17,711 nt of DNA from assembly GCA_028289745.1 (NCBI GenBank), contig JANQOD010000382.1, forward strand, positions 1 through 17,711, read 5' to 3'. Made by a program: the position numbers and the translations under genes. Below, one piece after another: positions 7,600 to 14,601 of this stretch. Source of the DNA: Allomuricauda sp. (GTDB lineage: Bacteria > Bacteroidota > Bacteroidia > Flavobacteriales > Flavobacteriaceae). The notes under the pieces are model-generated. The model did not search any database. It was not told the origin of the DNA and was given only the letters and a program-made list of their open reading frames with translations. How positions within the stretch are numbered: position 1 is the stretch's first letter; each line of letters starts with the position of its first letter.

Positions 7600-8271
7600 A
7601 TGACAGGGCACGGTAATCTTCGAAATTTTCAGGTAAGGGCAGATTCGTTTGAGTGTTCGGTAACGACCGACATTGCCGTATTTGGCTATGTCGATGGCAA
7701 ACTCCAGATATTGTTGACCAAACGATCGGTCGGTGATTTCACCAACCATTGGATGTTACCGGGCGGGGTGATGGAAGCCGATGAAACCCTCGAAGACTGT
7801 GCCCATAAGGTCTTGTTCGCACTGACCGGATTCAAGGACATCCATTTCGAACAGGTTCGCACCTATGCCCAAATCAATAGGCATCCATTAAAGCGGGTCA
7901 TCACGATTTCTTTCTATGCCCTGGTAAAACCTGAAAACCATCCGCTCCATTTAAAGGGGAATGTAGAAGAAATCTCATGGTTTGATATGGATGAGATACC
8001 AAAAAAATTGGGTTTTGACCATGCCCAGATCATACAAGATGCCCATCTTTTTTTAAAGACCAATTTGAAAGATAGGCTTATCGTGGGAGAACTATTGCCC
8101 CAAAAATTCACATTGCCCGAATTACAAAACCTTTATGAAAACATTCTTGGCCTAAAATTGGACAAACGCAATTTCAGAAAACGAATTTTTCAGATGGACA
8201 TTCTCGAGAACATCGGAGAAAAAAAAGCGGGGGTAAAAGGTGGCCCTATGCTCTATTCGTACAAGCATTAG
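7600..8271 (+). CDS. Nudix-domain transcriptional regulator (NrtR/AraR type) with degenerate catalytic box
   Basis: This is a 223-residue protein with an N-terminal Nudix domain (about 18-145) and a C-terminal winged-helix domain (about 155-223, beginning L-L-P-Q-K-F-T-L-P-E-L-Q and including K-R-N-F-R-K-R). This layout is that of NrtR-like and Bacteroides AraR regulators, in which the Nudix domain senses a small molecule. The consensus Nudix box Gx5Ex7REUxEExGU is broken here: G56 and E62 remain, but RE is K70-V71 and the EE pair is A74-L75. Hydrolase activity is therefore unlikely. It is divergent from the uronate operon, so it probably controls it in response to a uronate-pathway intermediate (inference). 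Its stop overlaps the convergent FGE stop by 4 bp. Confidence 0.88.
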   Translation: MTGHGNLRNFQVRADSFECSVTTDIAVFGYVDGKLQILLTKRSVGDFTNHWMLPGGVMEADETLEDCAHKVLFALTGFKDIHFEQVRTYAQINRHPLKRVITISFYALVKPENHPLHLKGNVEEISWFDMDEIPKKLGFDHAQIIQDAHLFLKTNLKDRLIVGELLPQKFTLPELQNLYENILGLKLDKRNFRKRIFQMDILENIGEKKAGVKGGPMLYSYKH

Positions 8272-9383
8272 TCTTTGACATGCGCTGACAACACCGTTCT
8301 GAAGCCCAAATGTTCTTGCGCCGAATCAAGCGAATTGGCCATACGGGCCGACACCCGATAACTTGCACAATAGTTGGCATTGCAGAGAAATGACCCTCCT
8401 TTGATCACCTTTTCCCTTGCATAGGGATTGTACTTGTTGAACGCTCTATCGGCGCCCGTGGGGTTGACAAGGGTGTCATTGGCGGCAGCCCGTTCTTGGT
8501 AATGTCCGGTGTGGTACCAATCTTGTGTCCATTCCCATACATTGCCCACGACATCATGTAGCCCATAACCGTTTGGCGGATATGATGCTACAGGTGCCTT
8601 GTTTTCAAAACCGTCATCACCGTCGTTCTTCATTGGAAAAGTACCGCTCCACGTGTTCGCACGCTGGTTTAAGATCTCCTTATCGTTGCCCCATGGAAAA
8701 ATGGCCTGATCCAAGCCACCACTTGCGGCCCGCTCCCACTCGGCCTCGGTTGGCAACCTTCTGCCCGCCCACTCACAATAGGCCAAGGCATCTTCATAGG
8801 AAATATGTACCACCGGGAAATTTTCCTTACCGTTCAAATCACTGCCCGGTCCCTGCGGGTGTCGCCAATCGGCACCTACCTTCCACTCCCACCATTGAGA
8901 ATAATCATTAAGGTTGGCAACTGGTCTTTTTGGCTTCTTAAACAGCAAAGACCCCGGTTGCATGACCGAATCATGGGGTTTGGGGGTACCGGGGGGGAGC
9001 TGTTTTTTCATTTCTTCCCACTCGATCGCTCGTTCCGCTACGGTAACATATCCCGTTTCTTCCACAAACTTGGCATATTGGCTATTGGTGACCTCGGTGA
9101 TGTCCATGAAAAAGCCATCAATGGCCACGCTGTGTTGTGGACGTTCATGGCCCATGGCGAAGGGGTCTGAGGGCATCGCCCCTTGTTTACGTATTCCCCC
9201 TGGAATCCAAACCATGCCTTCGGGAATTTTTATGCCATCAGGTTTCTCAACCAATACCGAAACGGGTGCTGTGCTGTGCTTCAGATCGGAATCGCCCTTG
9301 GGTCTCTCTTTACAGGAAAAAGTAATGAGCGCCAGTAGCACTGCAAAACAAAAAGCTAATTTCAGATTCGATAAAAACATCAT
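8268..9383 (-). CDS. Formylglycine-generating enzyme (SUMF1 family), predicted lipoprotein
   Basis: This enzyme oxidizes the CxPxR cysteine of sulfatases to formylglycine using O2. It has 371 residues: a lipoprotein signal with Cys24 (I-T-F-S-C) and an FGE-sulfatase domain from about residue 54. It resembles true eukaryotic-type FGE rather than a generic SUMF1-fold protein: G-A-D-W-R-H-P-Q-G-P (170-179), G-R-R-L-P-T-E-A-E-W-E (207-217), N-G-Y-G-L-H-D-V-V-G-N-V-W-E-W-T (271-286) and the C-terminal K-G-G-S-F-L-C-N-A-N-Y-C. C334 and C339 match the copper-binding pair of human FGE (C336/C341) with the same spacing. The lipobox places it outside the cytoplasm. It is last in an operon with two Cys-type sulfatases, 3 bp from the nearer one. 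Confidence 0.93.
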   Translation of the reverse strand: MMFLSNLKLAFCFAVLLALITFSCKERPKGDSDLKHSTAPVSVLVEKPDGIKIPEGMVWIPGGIRKQGAMPSDPFAMGHERPQHSVAIDGFFMDITEVTNSQYAKFVEETGYVTVAERAIEWEEMKKQLPPGTPKPHDSVMQPGSLLFKKPKRPVANLNDYSQWWEWKVGADWRHPQGPGSDLNGKENFPVVHISYEDALAYCEWAGRRLPTEAEWERAASGGLDQAIFPWGNDKEILNQRANTWSGTFPMKNDGDDGFENKAPVASYPPNGYGLHDVVGNVWEWTQDWYHTGHYQERAAANDTLVNPTGADRAFNKYNPYAREKVIKGGSFLCNANYCASYRVSARMANSLDSAQEHLGFRTVLSAHVKD

Positions 9384-9386
9384 ACG

Positions 9387-10787
9387 CTATTGTTTTTCAT
9401 GCTTTTCTTTTAAATACTTCAAATGGCTTTGATCTGCATTTTCAATCACCACAAGTGACTTGGGCAAAGGGCCCATCTCCTTAAGTTTTGCCTCCATCTC
9501 CTTAAAAAGCATAAGTGCCATATCTTTTTGCTCGGTGTAAAGATTATGGGTTTCCCCGGGGTCTTTCCGTAAATCAAAGAGCAAGGTGTCGTGTGCCGTC
9601 ACGGCCATCTGCCATGGGCTGCCATTAGTACCTGAAAAAGGCTTTTTGATCTTCCACTTGCCTTTTCGATAGCCTTGTAAATTTTCACCATCAAAAAAAA
9701 GAAAATCATCACCCTGTCTTTTCGCCTGACCCAACAATACCCCTGACAAGTCCCTGCCATCAATGGAGCGGTCATCAGGCAGGGGAATATCGAGTAGGTT
9801 GGCAAAGGTGGGAAACCAATCCATTTGTGTTGCAAGATCTGTACAGACGCTGCCGGGCTTTATAGTACCTTTCCACATGGCCACCGTAGGCACTCGCATG
9901 CCCCCCTCGAAGGTGAATTGTTTGCCCTCCCTTAAAACTCCGGCACTGCCGCCATGGTCTTCCATCACCAACCAAGGGCCATTGTCACTGGAGAAAATGA
10001 CCAAGGTATCTTGCAATAATCGTAGTGACTCCAATTTTTTTACGATCTGCCCCACGCTCCAGTCCAATTCCTGTACCACATCACCGTATAAACCTTTTGC
10101 CGAAGTACCCAGAAAGTCGTCGGAAGCATATATTGGAACGTGCGGCATGTTATGGGCCACGTAGAGAAAAAATGGCCCGTCCTTATTTTTTTCTATAAAT
10201 TTCAAGGCCTCTTGTGTATAGGTTTTGGTCGTGTTTTGCTGGTTTACTGAATAGTTTGCCACTTCATTACCACGCATGTAGACAACGCTTTGCATATCAT
10301 TGCTATACGGTATGCCGAAATACGAGTCAAAGCCTTGCTGAAGGGGCAAAAATTCATTTCTGTGGCCCAAGTGCCATTTTCCGACAATACCGCTCGTGTA
10401 GTTTTTTTCTTCGAGCAATTCGGCAATGGTAACTTCGCTTGGTGACATTCCCGTCCAACTTTCAGGGAAGAAAACACGATTGATCCCCATCCGTTGGGGA
10501 TATCGACCCGTCAACAAAGCAGCCCTTGACGGACTACAGACCGAAGATGCGGAATAAAAATCGGTAAATTTCATACCTTCTTTGGCCATGCGGTCTATAT
10601 AAGGGGTTTTGATATCGGTAGCGCCAAAACAGCCCAGATCGCCATAGCCAAGGTCATCGACAAAAATGAAGACCACGTTAAAAGGTCTTGATCTGTCTTG
10701 GGCCTGTAAATGGGCCATGGATGCCCATAGGAAGAACAGGCTGATTTTGGCTATGTATTTGAAAGAAAAAAAAGTAGGTTTCATCAT
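9387..10787 (-). CDS. S1-family sulfatase, arylsulfatase A / GALNS-like, exported
   Basis: This exported enzyme hydrolyses sulfate esters, presumably on a polysaccharide or its oligosaccharides. The start is taken at the ATG at 10787 (466 residues); the frame extends to a TTG at 10802, and a second ATG is at 10784. The signal peptide runs about residues 1-30 to the A-Q-A-Q-like end. The formylglycine site is C84-S-P-S-R88, with metal ligands D44-D45 in F-V-D-D-L-G-Y-G-D and D268-N269 in S-S-D-N-G. G136-K-W-H-L-G141, H216 and K289 complete the usual S1 active site. The overall pattern resembles ARSA/GALNS-type sulfatases. The sulfated position attacked cannot be read from the sequence. It lies 30 bp after the second sulfatase and 3 bp before FGE. 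Confidence 0.93.
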   Translation of the reverse strand: MMKPTFFSFKYIAKISLFFLWASMAHLQAQDRSRPFNVVFIFVDDLGYGDLGCFGATDIKTPYIDRMAKEGMKFTDFYSASSVCSPSRAALLTGRYPQRMGINRVFFPESWTGMSPSEVTIAELLEEKNYTSGIVGKWHLGHRNEFLPLQQGFDSYFGIPYSNDMQSVVYMRGNEVANYSVNQQNTTKTYTQEALKFIEKNKDGPFFLYVAHNMPHVPIYASDDFLGTSAKGLYGDVVQELDWSVGQIVKKLESLRLLQDTLVIFSSDNGPWLVMEDHGGSAGVLREGKQFTFEGGMRVPTVAMWKGTIKPGSVCTDLATQMDWFPTFANLLDIPLPDDRSIDGRDLSGVLLGQAKRQGDDFLFFDGENLQGYRKGKWKIKKPFSGTNGSPWQMAVTAHDTLLFDLRKDPGETHNLYTEQKDMALMLFKEMEAKLKEMGPLPKSLVVIENADQSHLKYLKEKHEKQ

Positions 10788-10817
10788 CTCTGGCCTTTTC
10801 AAATATAGGCCGCAATT

Positions 10818-12494
10818 TTATTTTGGTTCATGGCTGAACATACTGGGTTTATAGCCGATTCGATGTGCTCTTGCCACAAGGGTCATATTGGGCATATCTT
10901 TGATGGGCCTTGTATATATCTGCCAGTTATGGCCAGGCTTGGCAGCATCATTGGCCAACCATTGGTAGCCTATGGAAGCACCAGGCGTAGAAGATTTTAA
11001 AATCAAGACATTTCCCTGCTTTCTTATCGATGGGGCCTTTGTTTCAGGTTGTTCCCAATAGTTTCCAATAGATTCGATATATTCTTTCTCGGGTACCATA
11101 CCCTTATCATCTGTTCTTGAAATCCACGAATCCAAGACGCTGCTAAATTCGGCCATTTTCTCGGTATAATCGGAATGATTTGCCAAATTACGCAATTCGT
11201 GGGGATCTGTCCATGTATCGAACAATTCAACTGGGTCTTTTTGTTGCCTAAACCACAGCGCTTGTTGTGCCGTCAATTTGTCTTCTTTGTTTAACCTCAG
11301 CAGTTCTTTCATGATGGCCATTGTTTCCCTATACTTGACCGGTAGGTAATACGGCTTCCCTGATATGTAGTTTCTGATATACTTGTATCTTTTATCGCGT
11401 ACCGCCCTGATTCTATCGTGTTGATGGTCAAATCGATCCGCAGCCGCGAATATATATTTTCTGGGTCGATTATCCCTATATCTTCCCATCCAGGCCCTGC
11501 CATCTGTGTAATCAGGATTTGGAATTCCCGCCAATGACAACAACGTTGGTTTGAAATCTACAAAGCTGATGAGTTGATCATCTCTCATACCCGCCATTTG
11601 TCGGTTTGGAAAACGAACTATCAGGGGCACTTTAATGCCAGAATCATAGATGGTACGCTTTTGTCGCGGTAAGGGGCCACCGTGGTCTGAATACCAAAAA
11701 ATGATGGTTTTTTCCAATAGCCCTTCATCTTCCAACTCTTTTAGAAGCGCACCGACCTGTTCATCCATTTCCTTGATATTGGAGTACATGCGCCGAATAT
11801 CTGTTTTGGCGATCTCTGTTTCGGGCAAATACGGTTGCACTCGTACTTTCAAGTTTTCATCTACCCAAAGTGAGTCTTTTTTCTTGACCCAAATTTGTGA
11901 TTCATGTGTCACGCCTGAATTGAAGATCGCGAAGAAAGGTTTTTCTGGGGGTCGATTCTTCCAATGGGCTTTCCAACTGCTTTCATCCCAAGCGGTCATT
12001 TCGGCTCGGAACTGATAGTCTTCTTTTCGGTTATTGGTGCAGTAATAACCTGCACGCCTTAAGTATTCACTATGCATATGGGTGCCCACAGGAGGTTTGG
12101 CCTCATAGACTTCTCGACCATAATTTCGCAGTGCCCTGTCTTTTGTCTTAAAACTGAACCAAGGACCGGTACGCATGTGCATGGCCCCAATTTTCGTTGG
12201 GTACATACCCGTGGCGATGGCTGCCCTACTCGGCGCACAGACTCCCGATGGGCTATATACGTTGGTATAGGTGATACCTTCTTTGGCCAATCTGCTCAAA
12301 TGGGGCGTAGCCACTGTCGAGTCACCATACATGGGTAGATAAGGGCCAAGGTCTTCAGCAACGATCCAAACTATATTGGGCCGTTCAGGAAGCCTAAGAT
12401 TCTTATAGTCTAATGAGTCATCTTGAGCATGTGCCAGTGTCAAAAAAAACAAGGCCAACCCAAACATAGATACTTTAAAGCCGTTTTGCTTCAT
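10818..12494 (-). CDS. S1-family sulfatase, sulfamidase-like branch, exported, with C-terminal add-on domain
   Basis: The start chosen is the ATG at 12494 (558 residues), because it gives a compact signal peptide ending A-H-A-Q (21-24) and begins 1 bp after the GH43 stop; an in-frame ATG at 12542 would overlap GH43 by 47 bp and add a long charged N-terminus. The formylglycine site is C86-A-P-S-R90. Variations from the usual S1 pattern are E47-D48 for the first Asp pair, N-N-R-K157-E-D-Y where many have GKWHLG, and D270-H271-G where many have DNG. These resemble sulfamidase-like subfamilies rather than ARSA. Residues about 485-558 form a small beta-rich extension resembling the C-terminal domain of beta-hexosaminidases. 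Substrate unknown. Confidence 0.9.
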   Translation of the reverse strand: MKQNGFKVSMFGLALFFLTLAHAQDDSLDYKNLRLPERPNIVWIVAEDLGPYLPMYGDSTVATPHLSRLAKEGITYTNVYSPSGVCAPSRAAIATGMYPTKIGAMHMRTGPWFSFKTKDRALRNYGREVYEAKPPVGTHMHSEYLRRAGYYCTNNRKEDYQFRAEMTAWDESSWKAHWKNRPPEKPFFAIFNSGVTHESQIWVKKKDSLWVDENLKVRVQPYLPETEIAKTDIRRMYSNIKEMDEQVGALLKELEDEGLLEKTIIFWYSDHGGPLPRQKRTIYDSGIKVPLIVRFPNRQMAGMRDDQLISFVDFKPTLLSLAGIPNPDYTDGRAWMGRYRDNRPRKYIFAAADRFDHQHDRIRAVRDKRYKYIRNYISGKPYYLPVKYRETMAIMKELLRLNKEDKLTAQQALWFRQQKDPVELFDTWTDPHELRNLANHSDYTEKMAEFSSVLDSWISRTDDKGMVPEKEYIESIGNYWEQPETKAPSIRKQGNVLILKSSTPGASIGYQWLANDAAKPGHNWQIYTRPIKDMPNMTLVARAHRIGYKPSMFSHEPK

Positions 12495-12495
12495 G

Positions 12496-14316
12496 CTACT
12501 CTGTTGCAATGATCTCACTTCTTTCAGAGATACCGTTTTCATTAAAGGCCTCTACTTGATAAAAGTACTTTTGGTCAGTGTTCAGGGCCCGTAGTTCATA
12601 GTTGGGTTCATCGTACATCAACGCTGAAAGGTTCAATCTATCAGGATGAATGCCCCAGTAAATCACATAGCCTTTGGCCCCTTCAACAGGTTTCCAGGTC
12701 AGGTCTGCATTTCTGCGGTCATCTTGTCTTCTTACCCTGAAGTTTTTTGGTGCTTTGGGCAGCTTTCCCCTACCCTTGCCGAATATCCGAAATTCTGAAA
12801 TGGCCAAGTAATTGTTCGTACAATATACATGGTCGTACCGAACATAGCGAGCAGCCTCTGGCTTTTTTAATTCGATATAGCCGTGCGGCATATCGCGTTG
12901 GTTTTGTGAATAATCGGCAATGGTCTTCCAATTCTTGCCATCGAGTGAAGCTTGAATCTTGAACTGTTGTCTCAACGTGTCTGGTCGACCATAAATGTTG
13001 CTCTGATAATCTTGAAAATTAAGCTGTACGGCATGCACATCATGAACTTTTTCCAAATCGATATCCACATAAATCGAATCATTGTTGGCCGCCGAAACCC
13101 AGTACGACCGAATTTCTTCGTCATTGATCCTGTTGATGCCAAAATCAGTGATCTGTTGCTGCATATAGCCTTGCTCACTCTCATCGACCACGTTTGGCTT
13201 ACCCTCGACCAAGGGTGAATTGGTACTGACAGGTTTTTTATACGACAGTAGCATCCAGCCCGTGAAACGGTTTTTGTGGTTTTCGACCTCGATATGCGGT
13301 AGATAATGTGGATAATCACCGTAGGCCGTGTTTACAAACATTTGGCCATTGTCAGGTTCAAATCCCGCAGGATACATACCGATTCTACGTTCAAATTTGT
13401 AATTCACTGAAATGGCCATGGTGGCAAAATGCCAATAATTGCCATTGTTGTCTCGAACGGTGCTACCATGCCCCGAGCCTTTCAAAAAACCGCCCGGCTT
13501 ATATGAAATGGGGTTGTAAGGTGCATATTCGAAGGGCCCCAATGGGTTTTTACCGGTATAGACCCCATCGGCATAGACATTCCATTGTGTACCTGGGGCA
13601 CCGTACTCTAAATAATAGGTGTCATTGTATTTCATCATCCATGGGCCTTCGATAAACGGTTTGAGGTCAGATCTGTGGTCTTGGCCAAAACGTTCCCAGC
13701 CATGTCTATCAGGCTCAAGATTAAAAAGGTCTGTTTGTTTACCTATAGGGATGTAGTAGTTCTTTGAGTCCAATTCCACTCCTCGAATGGGCCATTTATT
13801 AGATGATTCCTCATAGAGGTAGACCTTTCCGTCATCATCGACGAACAAATTGGGATCTTGCACCCCACCGGGCATATTGATTACGGCAAAATTGGTTTTC
13901 CAATCACCCAAATCTGGATTATTCGTCTCGATGACCGCACCTCGACCCGAAGGGTCGCCCAAAAGGATGATCTTATCGTCATATACCGCAGCAGCAGGGG
14001 CATTGCTTCCATTAAAATACCAACTTTGGGGCCTGATAAATCGCCAATCGCTCATGTCGGTCGAAGTCCAATACCCATGTGAGCGTGTCACGAACATATA
14101 GAATTTTCCATTGAAATTCACCACTGCGGGATCGGCACCCGAGCGGTACGAAACATTGTTTCTGGCCCTGTAGTGTGACATGTAAGAATAGTCGATATCC
14201 AAAGGATTGCAATAGGTCTTAAATTCTTTTTTTAAAAGGGCATCCTGTGAAAGAAGCAGTGATCCCTTTAGAAAGCAAATGGTCAACAGCAGAACTTTGG
14301 CGGTCATGATCTTCAT
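12496..14316 (-). CDS. GH43-like glycoside hydrolase with discoidin-like and FN3 domains
   Basis: This is an exported five-bladed propeller glycosidase of the GH43 fold, 606 residues long. A signal peptide covers about residues 1-23. Predicted catalytic residues are D62 (S-G-A-D-P, general base), D154 (V-Q-D-P-N-L-F, pKa modulator) and E223 (I-E-G-P-W, general acid), with G-H283-G-S-T-V near a probable metal site. A discoidin-like (F5/8 C) module covers about 395-515, and an FN3 module about 522-606; both are likely binding or spacing domains. It is the first gene of the sulfatase/FGE operon. GH43-fold enzymes most often act on arabinose or xylose linkages; the substrate here is not known and could be an alpha-L-arabinoside, beta-xyloside or another sugar. 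Confidence 0.88.
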   Translation of the reverse strand: MKIMTAKVLLLTICFLKGSLLLSQDALLKKEFKTYCNPLDIDYSYMSHYRARNNVSYRSGADPAVVNFNGKFYMFVTRSHGYWTSTDMSDWRFIRPQSWYFNGSNAPAAAVYDDKIILLGDPSGRGAVIETNNPDLGDWKTNFAVINMPGGVQDPNLFVDDDGKVYLYEESSNKWPIRGVELDSKNYYIPIGKQTDLFNLEPDRHGWERFGQDHRSDLKPFIEGPWMMKYNDTYYLEYGAPGTQWNVYADGVYTGKNPLGPFEYAPYNPISYKPGGFLKGSGHGSTVRDNNGNYWHFATMAISVNYKFERRIGMYPAGFEPDNGQMFVNTAYGDYPHYLPHIEVENHKNRFTGWMLLSYKKPVSTNSPLVEGKPNVVDESEQGYMQQQITDFGINRINDEEIRSYWVSAANNDSIYVDIDLEKVHDVHAVQLNFQDYQSNIYGRPDTLRQQFKIQASLDGKNWKTIADYSQNQRDMPHGYIELKKPEAARYVRYDHVYCTNNYLAISEFRIFGKGRGKLPKAPKNFRVRRQDDRRNADLTWKPVEGAKGYVIYWGIHPDRLNLSALMYDEPNYELRALNTDQKYFYQVEAFNENGISERSEIIATE

Positions 14317-14344
14317 AGTAAAAGCACTTCACGAATATTCATGT

Positions 14345-14377
14345 CAAGTTACTAAAGAACAGTACATCACTCCCAAA
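14345..14377 (-). promoter_or_regulatory. Candidate Bacteroidota promoter for the GH43-sulfatase-FGE operon
   Basis: On the minus strand, TTTG (14374-14377) is followed by 22 nt and then TAACTTG (14345-14351), resembling the Bacteroidota TTTG / TAnnTTTG pair with one base missing from the -7 element. Transcription would begin about 20 nt upstream of the GH43 ATG. The tandem TACAT repeats at 14382-14400 would then lie directly upstream of the -33 element, a good position for an activator. Confidence 0.35.
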
Positions 14378-14400
14378 AAACAACTACATAAAAACTACAT
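14363..14400 (+). repeat. Helically phased TACAT repeats upstream of GH43
   Basis: TACAT occurs at 14363, 14385 and 14396, that is with 22-bp and 11-bp spacing. The last two sit in the direct repeat AACTACAT (14382-14389 and 14393-14400). Repeats on one helical face suit tandem protein binding. A similar 11-bp-spaced pair is found upstream of susC at 17414-17433. Confidence 0.4.
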
Positions 14401-14447
14401 CAATTACTATAAATATTGCTATTTAACCTATATTTCAGACCATATTA

Positions 14448-14467
14448 ACCACATCATTTTTAAATTT
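14448..14467 (+). promoter_or_regulatory. Shared element, copy 1
   Basis: ACCACATCATTTTTAAATTT closely matches the sequence at 17423-17445 upstream of susC (ACTACATCATTTT, then GTTAAATTTT): 12 of the first 13 positions agree, followed by TAAATTT in both, offset by 2 bp. It may be a binding site common to both transcription units, or chance similarity in AT-rich DNA. Confidence 0.3.
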
Positions 14468-14535
14468 CGACAATATTGGCACTACACATATTTGATGAAC
14501 AAATGACGTGTTCGGCCCATCAACAACATAAAGTA

Positions 14536-14568
14536 TTGCAAACCATTCAACTGATTCTTTTAGTTTTG
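14536..14568 (+). promoter_or_regulatory. Candidate Bacteroidota promoter for the LuxR-type sensor
   Basis: TAGTTTTG at 14561-14568 matches the -7 consensus TAnnTTTG exactly, and TTG at 14536-14538 is 22 nt upstream as a partial -33 element. Transcription would start a few bases later, giving a leader of about 28 nt to the ATG at 14602. Confidence 0.5.
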
Positions 14569-14601
14569 TACAATCATTTTCACCATCGATAATTTATAGC
14601 T

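Larger units (their letters stand above)
14317..14601. promoter_or_regulatory. Divergent spacer between the GH43-sulfatase-FGE operon and the LuxR-type sensor
   Basis: This 285-bp AT-rich spacer has no credible coding frame. It contains a candidate GH43 promoter, a candidate regulator promoter, TACAT repeats at 11-bp and 22-bp spacing, and an element shared with the susC upstream region; each is listed separately. No terminator or RNA gene is visible. Confidence 0.6.

Noticed and set aside
10788..10802. TTG at 10802 as start of the first sulfatase
   Set aside because: Two ATG codons lie 15 and 18 bases downstream and give a normal signal peptide; the TTG would only add M-K-R-P-E.
14410..14425. 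TAAATA-TTGC-TATTTA dyad
   Set aside because: It is entirely AT-rich in its arms, only 6 bp long, and expected by chance in such DNA.
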